This document shows positions 12,773 to 26,487 of a stretch of 64,000 bases of DNA, piece by piece. The translations under genes were made by a program, and so were the position numbers. The stretch's first letter is position 1. Each line of letters opens with the position of its first letter. Under the pieces are notes generated by a model that worked only from the letters and a program-made list of their open reading frames with translations, was not told where the DNA came from and did not search any database. The stretch is from Glandiceps talaboti (Eukaryota > Hemichordata > Enteropneusta > Spengelidae): NCBI RefSeq assembly GCF_964340395.1, contig NC_135549.1:15308342-15372341 (forward strand), in the 5' to 3' direction.

Positions 12773-12905
12773 TTATAGCATTCATATCAAGTGTGAAAGT
12801 ATACTGTTTCAATTGGTTTATTTACAAGCCCAGCATGTGGCGTTTGTAATGTGGTCAATAAGCAAATGAAACAGTATACTTTCACACTTGATATGGATGC
12901 TATAA
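12773..12905. mobile_element. Foldback MITE (hairpin), copy 2
   Basis: The arms 12773-12811 and 12867-12905 are reverse complements with a single mismatch (ATAGCATTCAT against ATAGCATCCAT), enclosing a 55-bp loop. The stem contains CATATCAAGTGTGAAAG and TATACTGTTTCA. The left arm and its outer flank (ACACTCATTTATAGCATTC) recur in IFT122 intron 17. It could also be read as a structured small-RNA hairpin. Confidence 0.8.
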
Positions 12906-13604
12906 CCGATTGTGGTACATACAGAAAACTCTTTACGTTGGTGCTATGGGTTGTAATAGCCTTTCATTGATGTCCTAGTAAAATATGGGTTTACTAAAAG
13001 GGGGTTACCAACGTTTTACACCTAAATGCCACAGAATTTAACTCTAATTCGCAATAAAGTTCTAACTAGTTCTATTGTAACTCAGCTAAGTTGTCTAATT
13101 CTGGATATATGGTTAATATACTGAACAACAAAATCAAGAATAAACATATTTAGGAAACATCTTATTTTGCCTCAACTATAACGTTACAAAAGTATACATT
13201 TTGGGTGACCATCAGATATACAGGTTATTATAATATGATTAATATACACTTAACCCTACTTGAGAAAAATATAGACATGTGGCAATTTGGCAATTTTGAT
13301 TTAAAATAACGTGCTGTATTTGAGCAGATGACAAATTATATGTACGAGAGGTGCTTGCATTTATTGGACGTACTCATTTTGTCGTTATATATTTCAAAAT
13401 TCAATTCCCAGTGTCACATTTATTCCTTAATACCATGACCATGTCATACTACATATATACGTAGGCCAAAAAGGTAATCATTTTGTGTTCGCATTTTCAA
13501 CATCCAAACTTTTCAACATTCAATATAGATCAACAGCATCTAGCCAACGTCAACACAAAAGTCTGTTTAATCAAGCACATAATTCAAACCAAATTGGAAA
13601 CTTA

Positions 13605-14045
13605 AATTTATTTATTTATTTTTATCATTTTGTTCTGTGAATTGCTCCCAGCGATTTTCTGTAATGCAGACATACACACACAGACACACACAATGCTACA
13701 GAGATCCATTCAGGTTTGGGACTACGTGCACGACAGGGCTATGTTGCACGCTCTATATCACGTTGCTGTGGAACTGTCAAGGCCTTCCCAGCCAGTCCAC
13801 AGGCTATCCCAGAGTCACCCAGGCCCGGCAAACATAGCACCTGCGGACTCCGTGTGAGTAATCGTCCCCGACTTTTCGAGTCATTACTCCAGGAGTTCCC
13901 ACAAATAAAATTGTGAGTGATGAGACACGGCTGAGTGATACAGCCTACCCATATTGTCTGTAGAACACTCACCCTGGGTTTGGGTCAGTCACAGAAAAAT
14001 CCGACCTCCCGACTGCTAATCCTGGGCGCTAACCACTACGCTTAA
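13605..14045 (-). mobile_element. tRNA-derived SINE, minus strand
   Basis: Read on the minus strand it starts AAGCGTAGTGGTTAGCGC, resembling a pol III A box region, and has a degenerate B-box-like GGAGGTCGGATT about 30 nt on. It has a GC-richer body unlike the flanks and ends in an A-rich AAATAAATAAAT tail (plus-strand ATTTATTTATTT at about 13605-13622). Total length is about 440 bp. Overlapping short open frames on both strands are chance products of its base composition. Confidence 0.55.
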
Positions 14046-14867
14046 TTCAAGAGAGTCTGGGGTATTTTTCTTATCACATACATGGGAACATGTTTCCGAT
14101 CTGTATATAATACATAGGTTATCATATCAACGCGTGCCGAAAGAAAGATAATCTCGTAATTTGTTAAAGGCAATATGTATGAAGAGTGAGTATTTAGTTT
14201 GGATTTTTTATTCACAAAAAACAATTTTATCATGGCTTCCTATTTGATATAATTCTGTGTTTATAATTCAATTTAGTGCAAAAGGGTCAATAGTATGCAA
14301 AAAGTTTGTTATTGTACGTACAAGAACAACGATTCTCTTTACATCTTTTTTATCAATCTTCTGCAATGTATTGAGTTACAACCAAGGACTTAAAGTTTGT
14401 TATTGTACGTACAATAACAACAATTTTTCATCTTTATCAATCTTCTGATTGTATGAGTATGTATTGAATGTACTGAGTTACAACCGAGGACTTTTCCTAT
14501 TGATTTTTCAAGAAGGAAGCCATGATAAAATTGATTTATAATTCAAAATTCACAATAAATACCCAATCCTCATCCATATGGCCTTTAACATATGTCGTGA
14601 TTCAAAATTACATAGCTTGAAGCTAAATGATTAAATAAGACTCTTTATCACTAATTTATCGTGTACAGGTGGACGCTCCAGCCTCGTAGCCTTCTGGCAA
14701 CCTCGATATGATATTGTCAAGCTAATAAACCGACGAAAGATGCAAACACGTAAGATGCAAACGTTCCGGATTAATCTGTACAAAGGCTCGTGTACTAGGC
14801 GCTTTATTGTATAGGGCCACATTACGATCTTTCAATGTACATCGTGTAGACACAGAGTATACACCAC

Positions 14868-14870
<3 letters not shown>

Positions 14871-14946
<76 letters not shown>
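14871..14946. repeat. (TA)n microsatellite
   Basis: About 38 TA units, replacing a short TTTTTATAAATGG stretch at the equivalent site in duplication copy A (near 10400). The expansion therefore post-dates the duplication. Confidence 0.97.
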
Positions 14947-14949
<3 letters not shown>

Positions 14950-15299
14950 GGTGTAAGTGAGGGTATACATGGAATTTTGGTCAAGATATTTCATTGACAT
15001 GACTTTAATCTAAGGTACTGTCTTTCTTCACTTTTATATTTACACCCAGAGGTGCTGGCAGGTGACCAGCTAGCAATAAGTAACCATTTATCTGTTGTCT
15101 TGAGTAATCGTCGCCATACAAATCAAGCCTGTCTACCCCATTGATAACTTACATGCGAAAATGATGTACAATTCCATTGATTAGAAACAAAAAGCAGAAA
15201 TGTGTTTAATTACAAAACGGTTCAGTACTTGAATAACAAGACATTTTTTGTAATTATAAGTGCTGTCATAGTATATCACCTAGGAAGTAACTTATTTAA

Positions 15300-15301
<2 letters not shown>

Positions 15302-15352
<51 letters not shown>

Positions 15353-15361
15353 GCAACAACA
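15302..15361 (+). repeat. (AAC)n microsatellite, copy B
   Basis: About 19 AAC units with one AGC interruption, at the equivalent position to the tract at 10761-10814. Confidence 0.95.
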
Positions 15362-15938
15362 GTTTTGCAAATTAATTGAATACAAGCGTTGATAAATTGG
15401 ATGCATTAATGATGGTGATTTATCACCAAATCAATACATCTGGAAAATAGCAATCATATTATTTAATGCAATATAATCAACGAAAATGTAATAAAGTGTA
15501 TCAGTAACATACGAAAACTCGATTTATCGATTCTTATTCTTACATTTTAGTGTCAGTCCAATAGGGACATAGAAGTCTTACGAAGTCATTTGGTATGCAT
15601 ATCCCAATGAGTGCAAACTTGACTTTTTAAGGACTTTAAAAAACTTTATAAAGTAGGGTTAAGGTTTTCTTTGTGTTGATTGTGTATCGATCGATACTTA
15701 GAATATCTGATAACGCTGGTATGTATTGCATTTGGGTAACCGGTAAAAATGAGTGTACAATAGACAATCAATACGAGTCAGAGTATTGCTAATTGTAGAA
15801 TAGACATCATTTTGTACATCTTTTACAGTTGTGATATGGTGATATTTCAATGCATTGTCTCGCTTTTTTATATTCGTAGCGAGGTTATTCCTTTCAAAAG
15901 AATTAATTTATTTGACTTGAAAACAGTCATTTTTTCTT

Positions 15939-16017
15939 GCTGTTGTGTTGTGTTGTGTTGTGTTGTGTTGTGTTGTGTTGTGTTGTGTTGTGTTGTGTTG
16001 TGTTGTGTTGTGTTGTT
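15939..16017 (+). repeat. (TGTTG)n pentanucleotide microsatellite
   Basis: About 15 nearly perfect TGTTG units. The overlapping open frame with Cys/Val/Leu repeats is an artefact. Confidence 0.97.
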
Positions 16018-16639
16018 TTGCTGTGATTTTGTCGGTCAAAGCGATGTGATCAAAGCATATGCTCTGCGATCGAAGAAAATGTCAAGGTAAGATGTAATCA
16101 GCAGTGAATCAGTACCTAACAGTTTGAACCTTCGACTATTGTCGCACATCCGCACAATCGTTTTGCAGGCTCGTGGTGTAAAGTATAATGAGTCATGTAA
16201 ACCTCTTGAAATGTCTTTTTTCCTAAGGTTATGACGATGCAAGGTTTTCTAAACGTCCTGTACTCGCATTTACATTGTATCCTTTAAAAGATGTGATTCA
16301 TATATGATTTTGGTAACAGATTGTTTCCCCATTATTTGTGACAATTCTTTTTCCATCATCGCATCCTTTATTTAAAGGGCAAAGAAGAAAATTAAGACAT
16401 TCGTTGATGAGTGAAATTAAACACGTTTTTATGTTTAGTCTCAGACAACTTGTTCCTTGTCTGTGGTTTAGTGGACACAAATGTAACCAGCAGTGCTTAA
16501 GTTGGTACAACATAACTGCGCCATTATTTTAAGAATGAACATATCATATAACAACAATACTATCCGTGCACAGAACTGTGAAGTAATGTGAAATGCTTAA
16601 AATCGCATAGGCCGGTATAAAAGCTCCGAATTGCACAGT

Positions 16640-16705
16640 GAGTGAGGGGAAAAAACAGACATGCATGAAGGTCAAGAAAAAACAAAATTTCTTATCCGTT
16701 TGCTT
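16640..16705 (+). repeat. Dispersed repeat, copy 2 (partner at 1140)
   Basis: Direct-orientation partner of 1140-1200, sharing the GGAAAA...ACAGAC...GGTCAAGAA framework and a closing TTTCTTAT. Confidence 0.45.
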
Positions 16706-19700
16706 TAACTGTGAAAAAGCTTAAAGTTTTACAAGTGCGTTTCAAGCCACATTGTTTTCTATTTCTTACATTCTGATTTCGAAAGATTAAAAAATTCAAA
16801 TATATTCAGTATATCCATTCAAAACAAAATCTTCAATGTTTTAATTAAAGTATACCAATGCAATGGTTTGCATACACTCATCCACAAGAAGTGCCTCAGC
16901 CTCTAGAGCAAGCCTCAATGTCACACTTTAAGTGGTAAGTACATATTTTACACATCACATAAGGTAAGTTTGACAAACCGTGAACACATGTCATACCCCG
17001 ATGTCGTCATTACATTGAGATACATGCCTCCAAGAGTGATATCTCCGTTAGTCTTATCGCTGTTGAGTATAGCGAGAACGCAGTGTCGTGTCAATGACCA
17101 GTGTATGAACTTTTCTTAGTTCTCAACACATCTGAATGGAGATCTACTCTAACTTAGCTGTATCTTGTTTGCCTATGTACCATGTTTATAACTAACTCGT
17201 GATAACTCTGAAATCACTAATGGATTACACACACAGAGAAGCAAAAATAGAAGTTAAATTTACTGTATACATGTAATTACTAAATGATGCTAACAATAGT
17301 TTCTGTAATGTCCTTTATTTCAACATATTCTTCACGCGTTTTTTTTCCTTCAATTTCTTGTTTTCTCATTGTGTGTTGTCAAACATTACACATTGAAGAT
17401 GTAATAAAGATGTATGACATCGACCTTTGGCACTATTGACATAACGTTCATCAACCTTTAGAGATCGCTCAATTCAAGAGAGAAAATAAACCTGGTTTAT
17501 ATTTTTGTTACACGAGATTAAAAATGTAATCAACTCTTACGAACGTTCCCCTCCCTTTTATATTGACACATCTTTCGTGATGCATGCACAATGAATGTAA
17601 ATTAAGTTTAATGTTGCATATAAAGACATTTTAAAATGAATATGAAATTGGCATAGTTCTCGATCACACTACTAACATTGTTTCACATTTTAAAGCTACT
17701 CAAAATACATTTAGCATATTTGGGTCAACATAAGCATGTATCATATATGTTGAACGTTACGGTAACCATTTTTGACAAGGTGCATTATGATTTATCGTAA
17801 GACTCGACTTCTTGTGAGTACAGAAACAAGTGTAATTTTTACTTAATAATTTAAACGATTTGCCTGCTTAAACTAGACAGATTTGATCAACAACACTAGT
17901 GAGAATTACAAATGAACTCCTCACGGGGGAAAACAAGCCATTATTGTGAATCATTATTTATTACTGAAGTCATCTTCAATCAGTAATATAATGGAAAACG
18001 CTTATAATGACATGTTGAATTTATGATATTTCAGTTGAGCTTATCTCCGGCTTTCAACATTAATTACAATTTAAAATATATCTTCTGCTAAAGGAAAAAC
18101 TCTTAGGAATGTAAATCAATGAATTACGATAGTCATAATCTATAAATATATATATACGGCATACCAGTATTCAAATGAGTGCTTGTGGTCTTCTCTGCTA
18201 TCGTACTTTCATGAGCGTATCGATTGAAAGTCCAGTTGAAAAAAACTCGTGCAAATGCCCTGGGTGCCCACACTGGCACTGGGGATTACCATGGACCTTT
18301 TTCGTACTTACATAAATAAACCCTACAACAAGATAAATGTATATTTATTACCTATTACTACATGAATTGTTTTCACGTATAATCCGTTCAACGATTGTTT
18401 TTATTATTTAAAATGTCACTGATTTAGCCAAAACACACACGCAATTGTTTTAGAGACATGTATACTAAAGGTTTGCATACATGACTGCACAACTGATAGC
18501 CAATACATGCAGTCACATTCCAGTAGTAAGTGCAGTCATGAATACGATCAGTATCATTATATATACACACACATTCACATATTAGTCAGGGAACTTACTT
18601 GTTATTAAATCAGGCATATACATTTACCTCTGCTGGCATATTTACCTATGTCTTAGTATGCAGCAATGTAGATTCCTACACTTTTTTAAACTGAATTAAT
18701 CAAAATACGAATTCTCCATCCGCGATTTTATAACTTCTAAAACAATATAATACTGATAACAGTATAATATTTCTCGACTCTTGATCATTACATCACACTA
18801 TTCGCGCTAAGAGAAGTTCGAAGATGTACACCCACGTTGAATATCATCTATTTTAGACTATTAATTAGTTAAACAACAACCCCACGTTGAATTCGAAACC
18901 TAAGATGGTGTCTGCGAAATACAGAACATCCTCGGTTGCATTTTGGAATTTACTACAGAATGCTTCGGTGACAGGAATATCTTATGCGCAACCATGTACA
19001 CACAAAATAGATAGGAGATGGCTGAAGTAAATTGTTTCATCATTGAGTAGTTACTAATAACATGTACTTCCGTCCAAATATGATATGAAGTCTATCTACA
19101 AGAGATAACTGTAGCCTGTACATGTCAAATGATTGTATTTGACGGGTGACATAATTTCTGATGGAGAAAAATTAATAAGATTGGCGACGATGGGCTCCCC
19201 TGGCGTGAAACTCATGCTGAGTTGTTTCATCAACAGAAATATATCTCTTTTCTCAAACTGCCTGTGGATTAATATAATGAAGCCTATTTTCCTATCTTGG
19301 TTAAGATGTTACCGATAACGTGATGAAGTCGCGACAGGGTTTTACTTACAATGTAATATGTGATTACAAAAATATATAGCATGCAGGCTTTGTGAATTCT
19401 AACCGAACCCACATCATCAGCTGATATTACGACCATTCCCTCTGTAAGTTTAATGACAATGTTAATTTACTCGGGTTTTCTTTTGAAATGATGATTTAGC
19501 ACAAAGGCTGCACAGGTGTCACAACCTTTCTCGTTTGTTATATGGCAGACATGATCTCCGTTTAATGGATGTGGGTAAATCTTGATGATCCATGATTTTG
19601 ATATAAGGCTGTCTGTGTAATATTGACATTGAATATTTATGAGAAAATAATACTTGAGCTTTATTTGTTGTCGAAATATTTATGATGAATCTGATTTCTT

Positions 19701-19756
19701 TCATGGTTGGAATTTCATTCAATTCATTAAAGGATGTCATGTACTGGTGACGTATA

Positions 19757-19880
<124 letters not shown>

Positions 19881-22800
19881 TCATTATTGTTTCTGAAATG
19901 GCTGATTCAATTCAATTTTACATTTGTAGACATATTCTTTAGCCTAGGGTATTAGCTAGAACTGGTTCATTTTTTGGTGAAAGACTTACATACTAATGAC
20001 ATGGTAATTAACATATTTGATAATATGTCATTAATTTTATGTATACTTTTAGGCAGGATATAAATTAATTCGCGTGTACGTATACCTTACATCAAAGTGT
20101 CTATTACAAAGCCAAAATTATGTATCCTAGTATTAGACGTATACATACGTTGTTCGTGTACAACAATTTGCAAACTTCATCAAACCAATTTCAGTACTAG
20201 CTAATGAACAAAAAGAAGAATGTATCTTGACCGGTTCAAATAATCAACAACAAAAAACTAATTTGATATTTTCATAAATTGAACAATTTATTTTAAAAAA
20301 TTGTCTGATGGATCAAATCCCTTTCTTTTAAGGTTCTAAATAAAAAATCTCTAACAAATTTAAATTCAGAAATGTCTTGAGTGGCGGTATAGTTAAATGG
20401 TGTATACATCTTCCTCATGACTTTTTATAGAGGTAGATTAATTCTAATAGTAACAGTTGTTATAGTTAAATTACAGATTTTGTTAACATTAGAATGAATT
20501 GGATTATAATTGCTTTTATTTATTACATGAAGGCAACTGTATACGTAATTAGTGCAAGTACTCTTTTGATGTAATAAACAGAATTGACATTTCTATAGTA
20601 AGGTATGATTTAAGCTATCCATAACATTTATCGAAAGATTATGACTACTCGTCAACCTAATTAGACTTCCTTTTACGATTATTAAAATCGTATATCGAAA
20701 TTCGGTGTTTACGTACCTTTGCGTTTCTGCAGACATTTTTAGGGGCTGTCTGCACACGACCTTTTCAGTGAAAATAAGATTTAGAAAGTGGTTGTCTATG
20801 CGAAGATGTCGCGATTAAATGGATAGTGGTTCACACATTCACCGAAAATATAGTATTATCAACATCGTCAAGGAAGTAAGTAAATTCGAAATCTTGTAGA
20901 CCAAGTCTCTGCTCATTTCGCTCTGTATTCATCAACAGTTCAGCAATTTGAAAATGTATTTGATTTCTTTCCTGACTCTATATTTGGTTCGTTGATATCA
21001 CTTGTTTCCATAGCAACTATTATTGCATTTATGTGGTACTTCGGATGTTCAAAATTCACAGTGTTAGATTGTGATGAACATTTCTATGGTTTTTAAAATC
21101 TTAGATGGTTATCGAGGTATGAAAGCATCCAATTTCGTCCAATTCTTTGCTGATTTGAATAATACCTCAAGTACGCAATTACTATCCCTTAAGCAATGTG
21201 TAAATGTTCAACATGGAATAAATAAGCCAATGACACTTATTTAAATTCTCATATTAGCCATGAGGATTTGGATGGAGGGTTCACATAATTTCATAAATCA
21301 ACCTCCTTCCCGCCATTTCTCTAAGAGTACATACATCAATAAACGATAACATCAAACTCAGAACCCCATTAGCGGTTTGAGCATCGACTAAGGCCTATAG
21401 CCGATTATGAAAAAAGCGTTGATTCAGAATACCCTTTTAATCGTAGGGTCATAATTGACGTTAGAAGTGACAGTAATTGGTTTCAAAATAAAAGTTGCTA
21501 TACACGGGGACAAGTATCGTTCTTTACTGCAACCCCACTGAACAATATTTATCAAATAGCAACCTACATTTTATTTATTTAAAAGAAAGATATATTTATC
21601 GATAATAATTCCACATTTGAATAATTTATATGCTCTGCTCATACAAGAATGTCATTAGGTTTTTCGTCTTCAATAATTCACAACATGCTGGAACCTATAA
21701 ACAATCCATAAAATGCTGACGTTATATATTGTATCTCAAAAAAGCGTGGATGCATGGACGATGGTACTAATGATATGTGTCTGTATATATTTAAATCCTA
21801 CCACATAAAACTAAAGTTGTACGTACTCAAAAACAAAATACAGGATTCATTTTCCAGGAATGTTGCAACCCTTGTCCACATGTAATTATGATTCCCAAAA
21901 TATAATTCTTCTAGGCTGATACTGCAAAATAACGATGCGGTCATGTTCTGGGTTTTGTATAATATGGTGATTCTCCTACAGATCTGTTTTTTTAATTACT
22001 ATCAATCATTTCGACGTAAAATGATATAGGACTTATTACAGCGCTCATAAATATTGACCTGATACAATAGCGTCATTGTCTTCTTTGAATAAAATGTATC
22101 ACCCTGCATTGTACTGCTAGACTACTCAAAATATATTTTAAGGTAGTTGAGGAAATTAGCTTGATATATTTAGTAATCAAACCATCGATACGTCAGTATG
22201 TCATGAAACATCACCCCTAAATCACTACAGGACATAGGTAGGACATTGAGAAAAGAGACAATATGTTTGTGTTTTGCGTTATTATGGCTTAACAAATACA
22301 AGTCATTTTGTGTCGTTGGAAAAGTGAATATCAAACAGACGTGACATTGCAAAAATAGAATCACGTATTGCCAAACCCTTCCTCCTCAAGTGGATCTAAT
22401 ATATATAACTATATTTATAGTTTACGTTTCTTAATCCATTTTAAATGTTGTTAAATTGCAATGTTTTCGATAGATACTTAGAAATTCATATTGGATTTTC
22501 AAGGATGTAATCATTTCATATTATTATATGTTGCTTAGCTGAGAAAGTTTTATTAAGGGAGGAACAATTTCCTTGTAATAAAAGTGTATTGAAACATATA
22601 CTTCTAGCTTGTGTAAGTCGATTATGTAGTGTTGTCTCATTAATTAAACTGTTTCCCGAAAGGTCAATTTAGTTAATATATGACCTGGGCATGATATGTT
22701 GCTACCTTCCAAAACGACCCACACCAAATATTGGCAAATATATAATATTATATCACCCGTGAAAGATGTGACCCTTTTACAACAGTCTATCTATATATCT

Positions 22801-24064
22801 AATCAGAGCTAGATATCTCTTATAGATATTTCTGTTATAAAACCCCAACTGAAAATTCGGAAGTTCGAGTACAAATATTTGTACAAATAAAGAGTGGTAC
22901 CCTAAACCCTTTTTATTATTAATATTTAAATGAAGACTGGGATAGTCTTTTTTTCATTAATTTTCGTACACTCTCGTTACTTTTTTTAAAGAGTAATTAA
23001 TATGATCAAGTGCACCAATACCTATACTAAGTATTATGTCTATAAATTTCTAATGTGCAAGTTTCTATAGACCATGACCCTGTCTAAATTAGATAAACAT
23101 ACTGGGAGGAGTTGTATATGAGATGTTTTGTTATATAGTTTCCTTACTATTGTGGTCGACGAAGACGCTTAGACAATTAAAACGTATAAACGTATATAAA
23201 TATTATGTTTTTTAAATTTAAATTACGTACATATTGAGCAATATAGTTCAAAACAAATGACACAGCTTGCTTTGCTGTCTTTGTGATTGCGAAGATAAAA
23301 CAGGTTCAAAGCACTATCCGAACGTACTAATAAACTTCATTCCTTAACCAAAGACAAATATATACTTTGTGTCTCTTGGGAGAATCCGTATGACTGATGA
23401 GGTACATAGTAACACAAAACAGGCGACAACGAGAAGTCTTACTTTCACGATAACACTTGATGATGTGCTGCGATACGATGTAATGATACCCTAGTATCTT
23501 TAGTATGATGACGCCTTTCAGAACATGGACCATAAAAATGTCAAATACCGCTACTAATATACCTTCTAAAAGACAGAGTTGTTACGAGAAATGAGTTCAA
23601 TTGGCAGATTTATATCAAATCATGACCATTATTATCATAATCTTTTTATTCATCATACACCATGGTTATCACCACCATCATCATGTAACATCAAAATATT
23701 ATTTTGATAAAGATAGAAGACACCATTGAGGCTAATAAAAAAGCAGAATACAGGGATATTGGAGTCAAAAAGCAACATATATCATTATGTTTTCACTGTG
23801 ATCATTTCTGAACTTTCTGTAATTTCTCCACATATACATGTTCTGCATGTATGATGTTGGTCTCAGGATTGGACTTGTACTAGTATTGCACCATTACCAT
23901 TCCTACCTTAATGGATACTAATTCGTTATCTAATAGTAGCTTAAATTGTCTCATCAAGCCACCAAGGATGATTTGGGGAATATCTTTACTCGTTCATGTG
24001 TGCAACAGTATAGATGACTGTAGAAACTGCAGTTATGTGTTTACTCTGTGCCAAACAGAGTTCG

Positions 24065-24605
24065 AAACCTCACTGTCAAGAAATATCATGGTGCATAACA
24101 AACAAGATAAAAGCACCAGCCGAACACATTAATCAACTTCATTCTCCTCCTACAATAAACAAGTAATTTGTGTCTTTTGAGAGAAACTTTACGACTTGTT
24201 GAATGACAGAGTAAAACAGTCCAGGTTCTGCAGTACAATTCGTTTATGTGCAAGCTGCTACCCAATGTATTCCAAAAGTGAGTGAAGGGGTTGTCATAGG
24301 CGACAATGTAATAGCAACAAAGTTTTGTCGATATATATATATAAACCTCACTGTCAAGAAATATCATGGTGCATAACAAACAAGATAAAAGCACCAGCCG
24401 AACACATTAATCAACTTCATTCTCCTCCTACAATAAACAAGTAATTTGTGTCTTTTGAGAGAAACTTTACGACTTGTTGAATGACAGAGTAAAACAGTCC
24501 AGGTTCTGCAGTACAATTCGTTTATGTGCAAGCTGCTACCCAATGTATTCCAAAAGTGAGTGAAGGGGTTGTCATAGGCGACAATGTAATAGCAACAAAG
24601 TTTTG

Positions 24606-24620
<15 letters not shown>
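24065..24620 (+). repeat. 278-bp tandem duplication
   Basis: The block starting AAACCTCACTGTCAAGAAAT at 24065 recurs at 24343 with no difference that I noticed, through to CAAAGTTTTGTCGATATATA. Near-identity points to a recent event. A more diverged relative of its middle (ACTTCATTC...TTGTGTCTCTTGGGAGAA) is at about 23333-23410. No coding potential was recognised. Confidence 0.95.
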
Positions 24621-24692
<72 letters not shown>

Positions 24693-24762
24693 CACTGAGT
24701 TTCTATATATAAGAGGAGCTCAGTCTCTTCGAAATATTTGGGTTAGAATTGTATGGTTCATG

Positions 24763-24824
<62 letters not shown>
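24609..24824. repeat. Two (TA)n tracts
   Basis: TA arrays at 24609-24691 and 24767-24824 flank about 75 bp of unique sequence. The first continues the short TATATATATA that ends each 278-bp unit, so it expanded in the second unit only. Confidence 0.95.
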
Positions 24825-24826
<2 letters not shown>

Positions 24827-25845
24827 GTTTATATGTATATACATACATATAATATTCTATTAAATATGCAGACTTAATCAAACCTACATATATTGAATAT
24901 GAAAATTATATCATTTGTTGCTTCCATCATAGCCAGTATAAACCCTGCGGAGTACTTGTACGTAAAGTGACATTGCGAATTGTACTGAATACGTAACGAA
25001 CTAATTATGAAAATAATCAACCTTTGAAATTGATAGTATTGCTTAATATTGTGTAAGGTGTGAATTATTAGTTCTGTCTACACCTCTGTATAAAAGAACG
25101 AAAAGGAGAGATATGATCAACTAACTTGGTGCTGTCTTTACTGCTTTACAAAAGAGAAAAAATGAACCCCATTCGCCACATGTCATGGATTTGCTTTAAA
25201 GTTGTTGCACTGCACCAAAAGTGATAACCACGTCATGTTATTTCTACATTCAATTTCATCAGTAAACTGAATAAATCACTAGAGAGATCACATTAATAAT
25301 GGAATTATGCCATCGGTAGTAAATCAAGAGTCAAAGTGCTGAAAACTATAAAAAAAAAACCTAAGGGGTAAGTAAGGCAAATAGATAATCTTCCGTCGGA
25401 ATAAATAATGCATATTTTCATGACAAATAAATCTTCCACCAAACTATGAATAATGCAATATTCGAACTGGTTGTTTACTATCGCTAAGGCCAAATGTAAT
25501 GGAAATCAGTGTACAAGTGTTATATGTAACACGTTCATTTAACAATACGATGTAACTAAAGCTTTTTGGACTAGATACATAAAAGTATTGGTGGGTTAAA
25601 TAACTACTGTAGCATTATACCCATGGGCAATCAGAATACAAATTTTTGTCTTTATTAGGACGACAATATATTTCAAGTAATTTTATATTATAGAAAAAAC
25701 ATCTTAATAATGTAACCAAAAAACTAACTGGTATGTTTAAACATTATACGTTGAAGTTAAATCAACAACCAACAGGCCCTTACATATGTATGGTTGAAAT
25801 AAGGGTAACTGGTTCTTTAGAGTGTTTGAATATATTGTCGGTCTG

Positions 25846-25847
<2 letters not shown>

Positions 25848-25876
<29 letters not shown>

Positions 25877-25893
25877 TGTATGTATGTATGTAT
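25848..25893 (+). repeat. (GTAT)n microsatellite
   Basis: About 11 GTAT units followed by imperfect GCATGTACGTAC. Confidence 0.95.
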
Positions 25894-26455
25894 GCATGTA
25901 CGTACATTGCAATGTATGTTACGCACTCATAAACACTTACATTCTACCGTTTTAATCATCTGTATAAAGAATTGATCAGATAATAATGAATAGTGATGTT
26001 TTCAAATATATATAAAGGGATCTTTATCAAAAGATGATAAAACTACTTCATATACATCTTCAATCTAAAGGGGAATTCTTTCTAAAGATAGAATTTTATA
26101 TTTCTGATGAATGTTAATATAGTTCACTTTGCGTGCTGATGAAAAACACCGCCATGACAAGTATGCCTTTGGGATCCCGTACAGGTCAATATAGGTTTCC
26201 ACTCATTCTCATCACAGTATAGAAAGATGACAGTTACAACATATAATGTACACCCTCCTTAATAACCAAAACTTACTTTTGGTTTGTGATACAGAATGTC
26301 AATATTTTACAGATCACGACCTACTAAAGATTTTGATGATTGTTTAAATCTTAAGTAGCGGAAATCGATTTAGAACTTTTTATTGTACTAGGTTAAGATT
26401 TAGTACATACTAATTATATAAGGTACGTTGTGTTTGAGTCAACTTGGTACTTACA

Positions 26456-26487
26456 GTCTGAGTCTGAGTCTGAGTCTGAGTCTGAGT
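26456..26487 (+). repeat. (AGTCTG)n hexanucleotide repeat
   Basis: Five AGTCTG units in a row. Confidence 0.93.

Larger units (their letters stand above)
11175..15623 (+). repeat. Segmental tandem duplication, copy B
   Basis: Second copy of the block at 7495-11075, offset 3680 bp at its start. It is longer (4.45 kb) because of about 300 bp of extra sequence (about 13300-13600), a full SINE (13605-14045), a local duplication around 14395-14490 and a (TA)n tract (14871-14946). Homology stops at GCAAACTTGAC, where copy A continues into the RT scrap. Confidence 0.93.

Noticed and set aside
13630-13972. Overlapping open frames on both strands
   Set aside because: They lie inside a SINE-like element with higher GC content, which lengthens chance frames.
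22869-22886. 16-bp palindrome GTACAAATATTTGTAC
   Set aside because: Isolated palindrome of a length expected by chance in AT-rich DNA. No associated feature.
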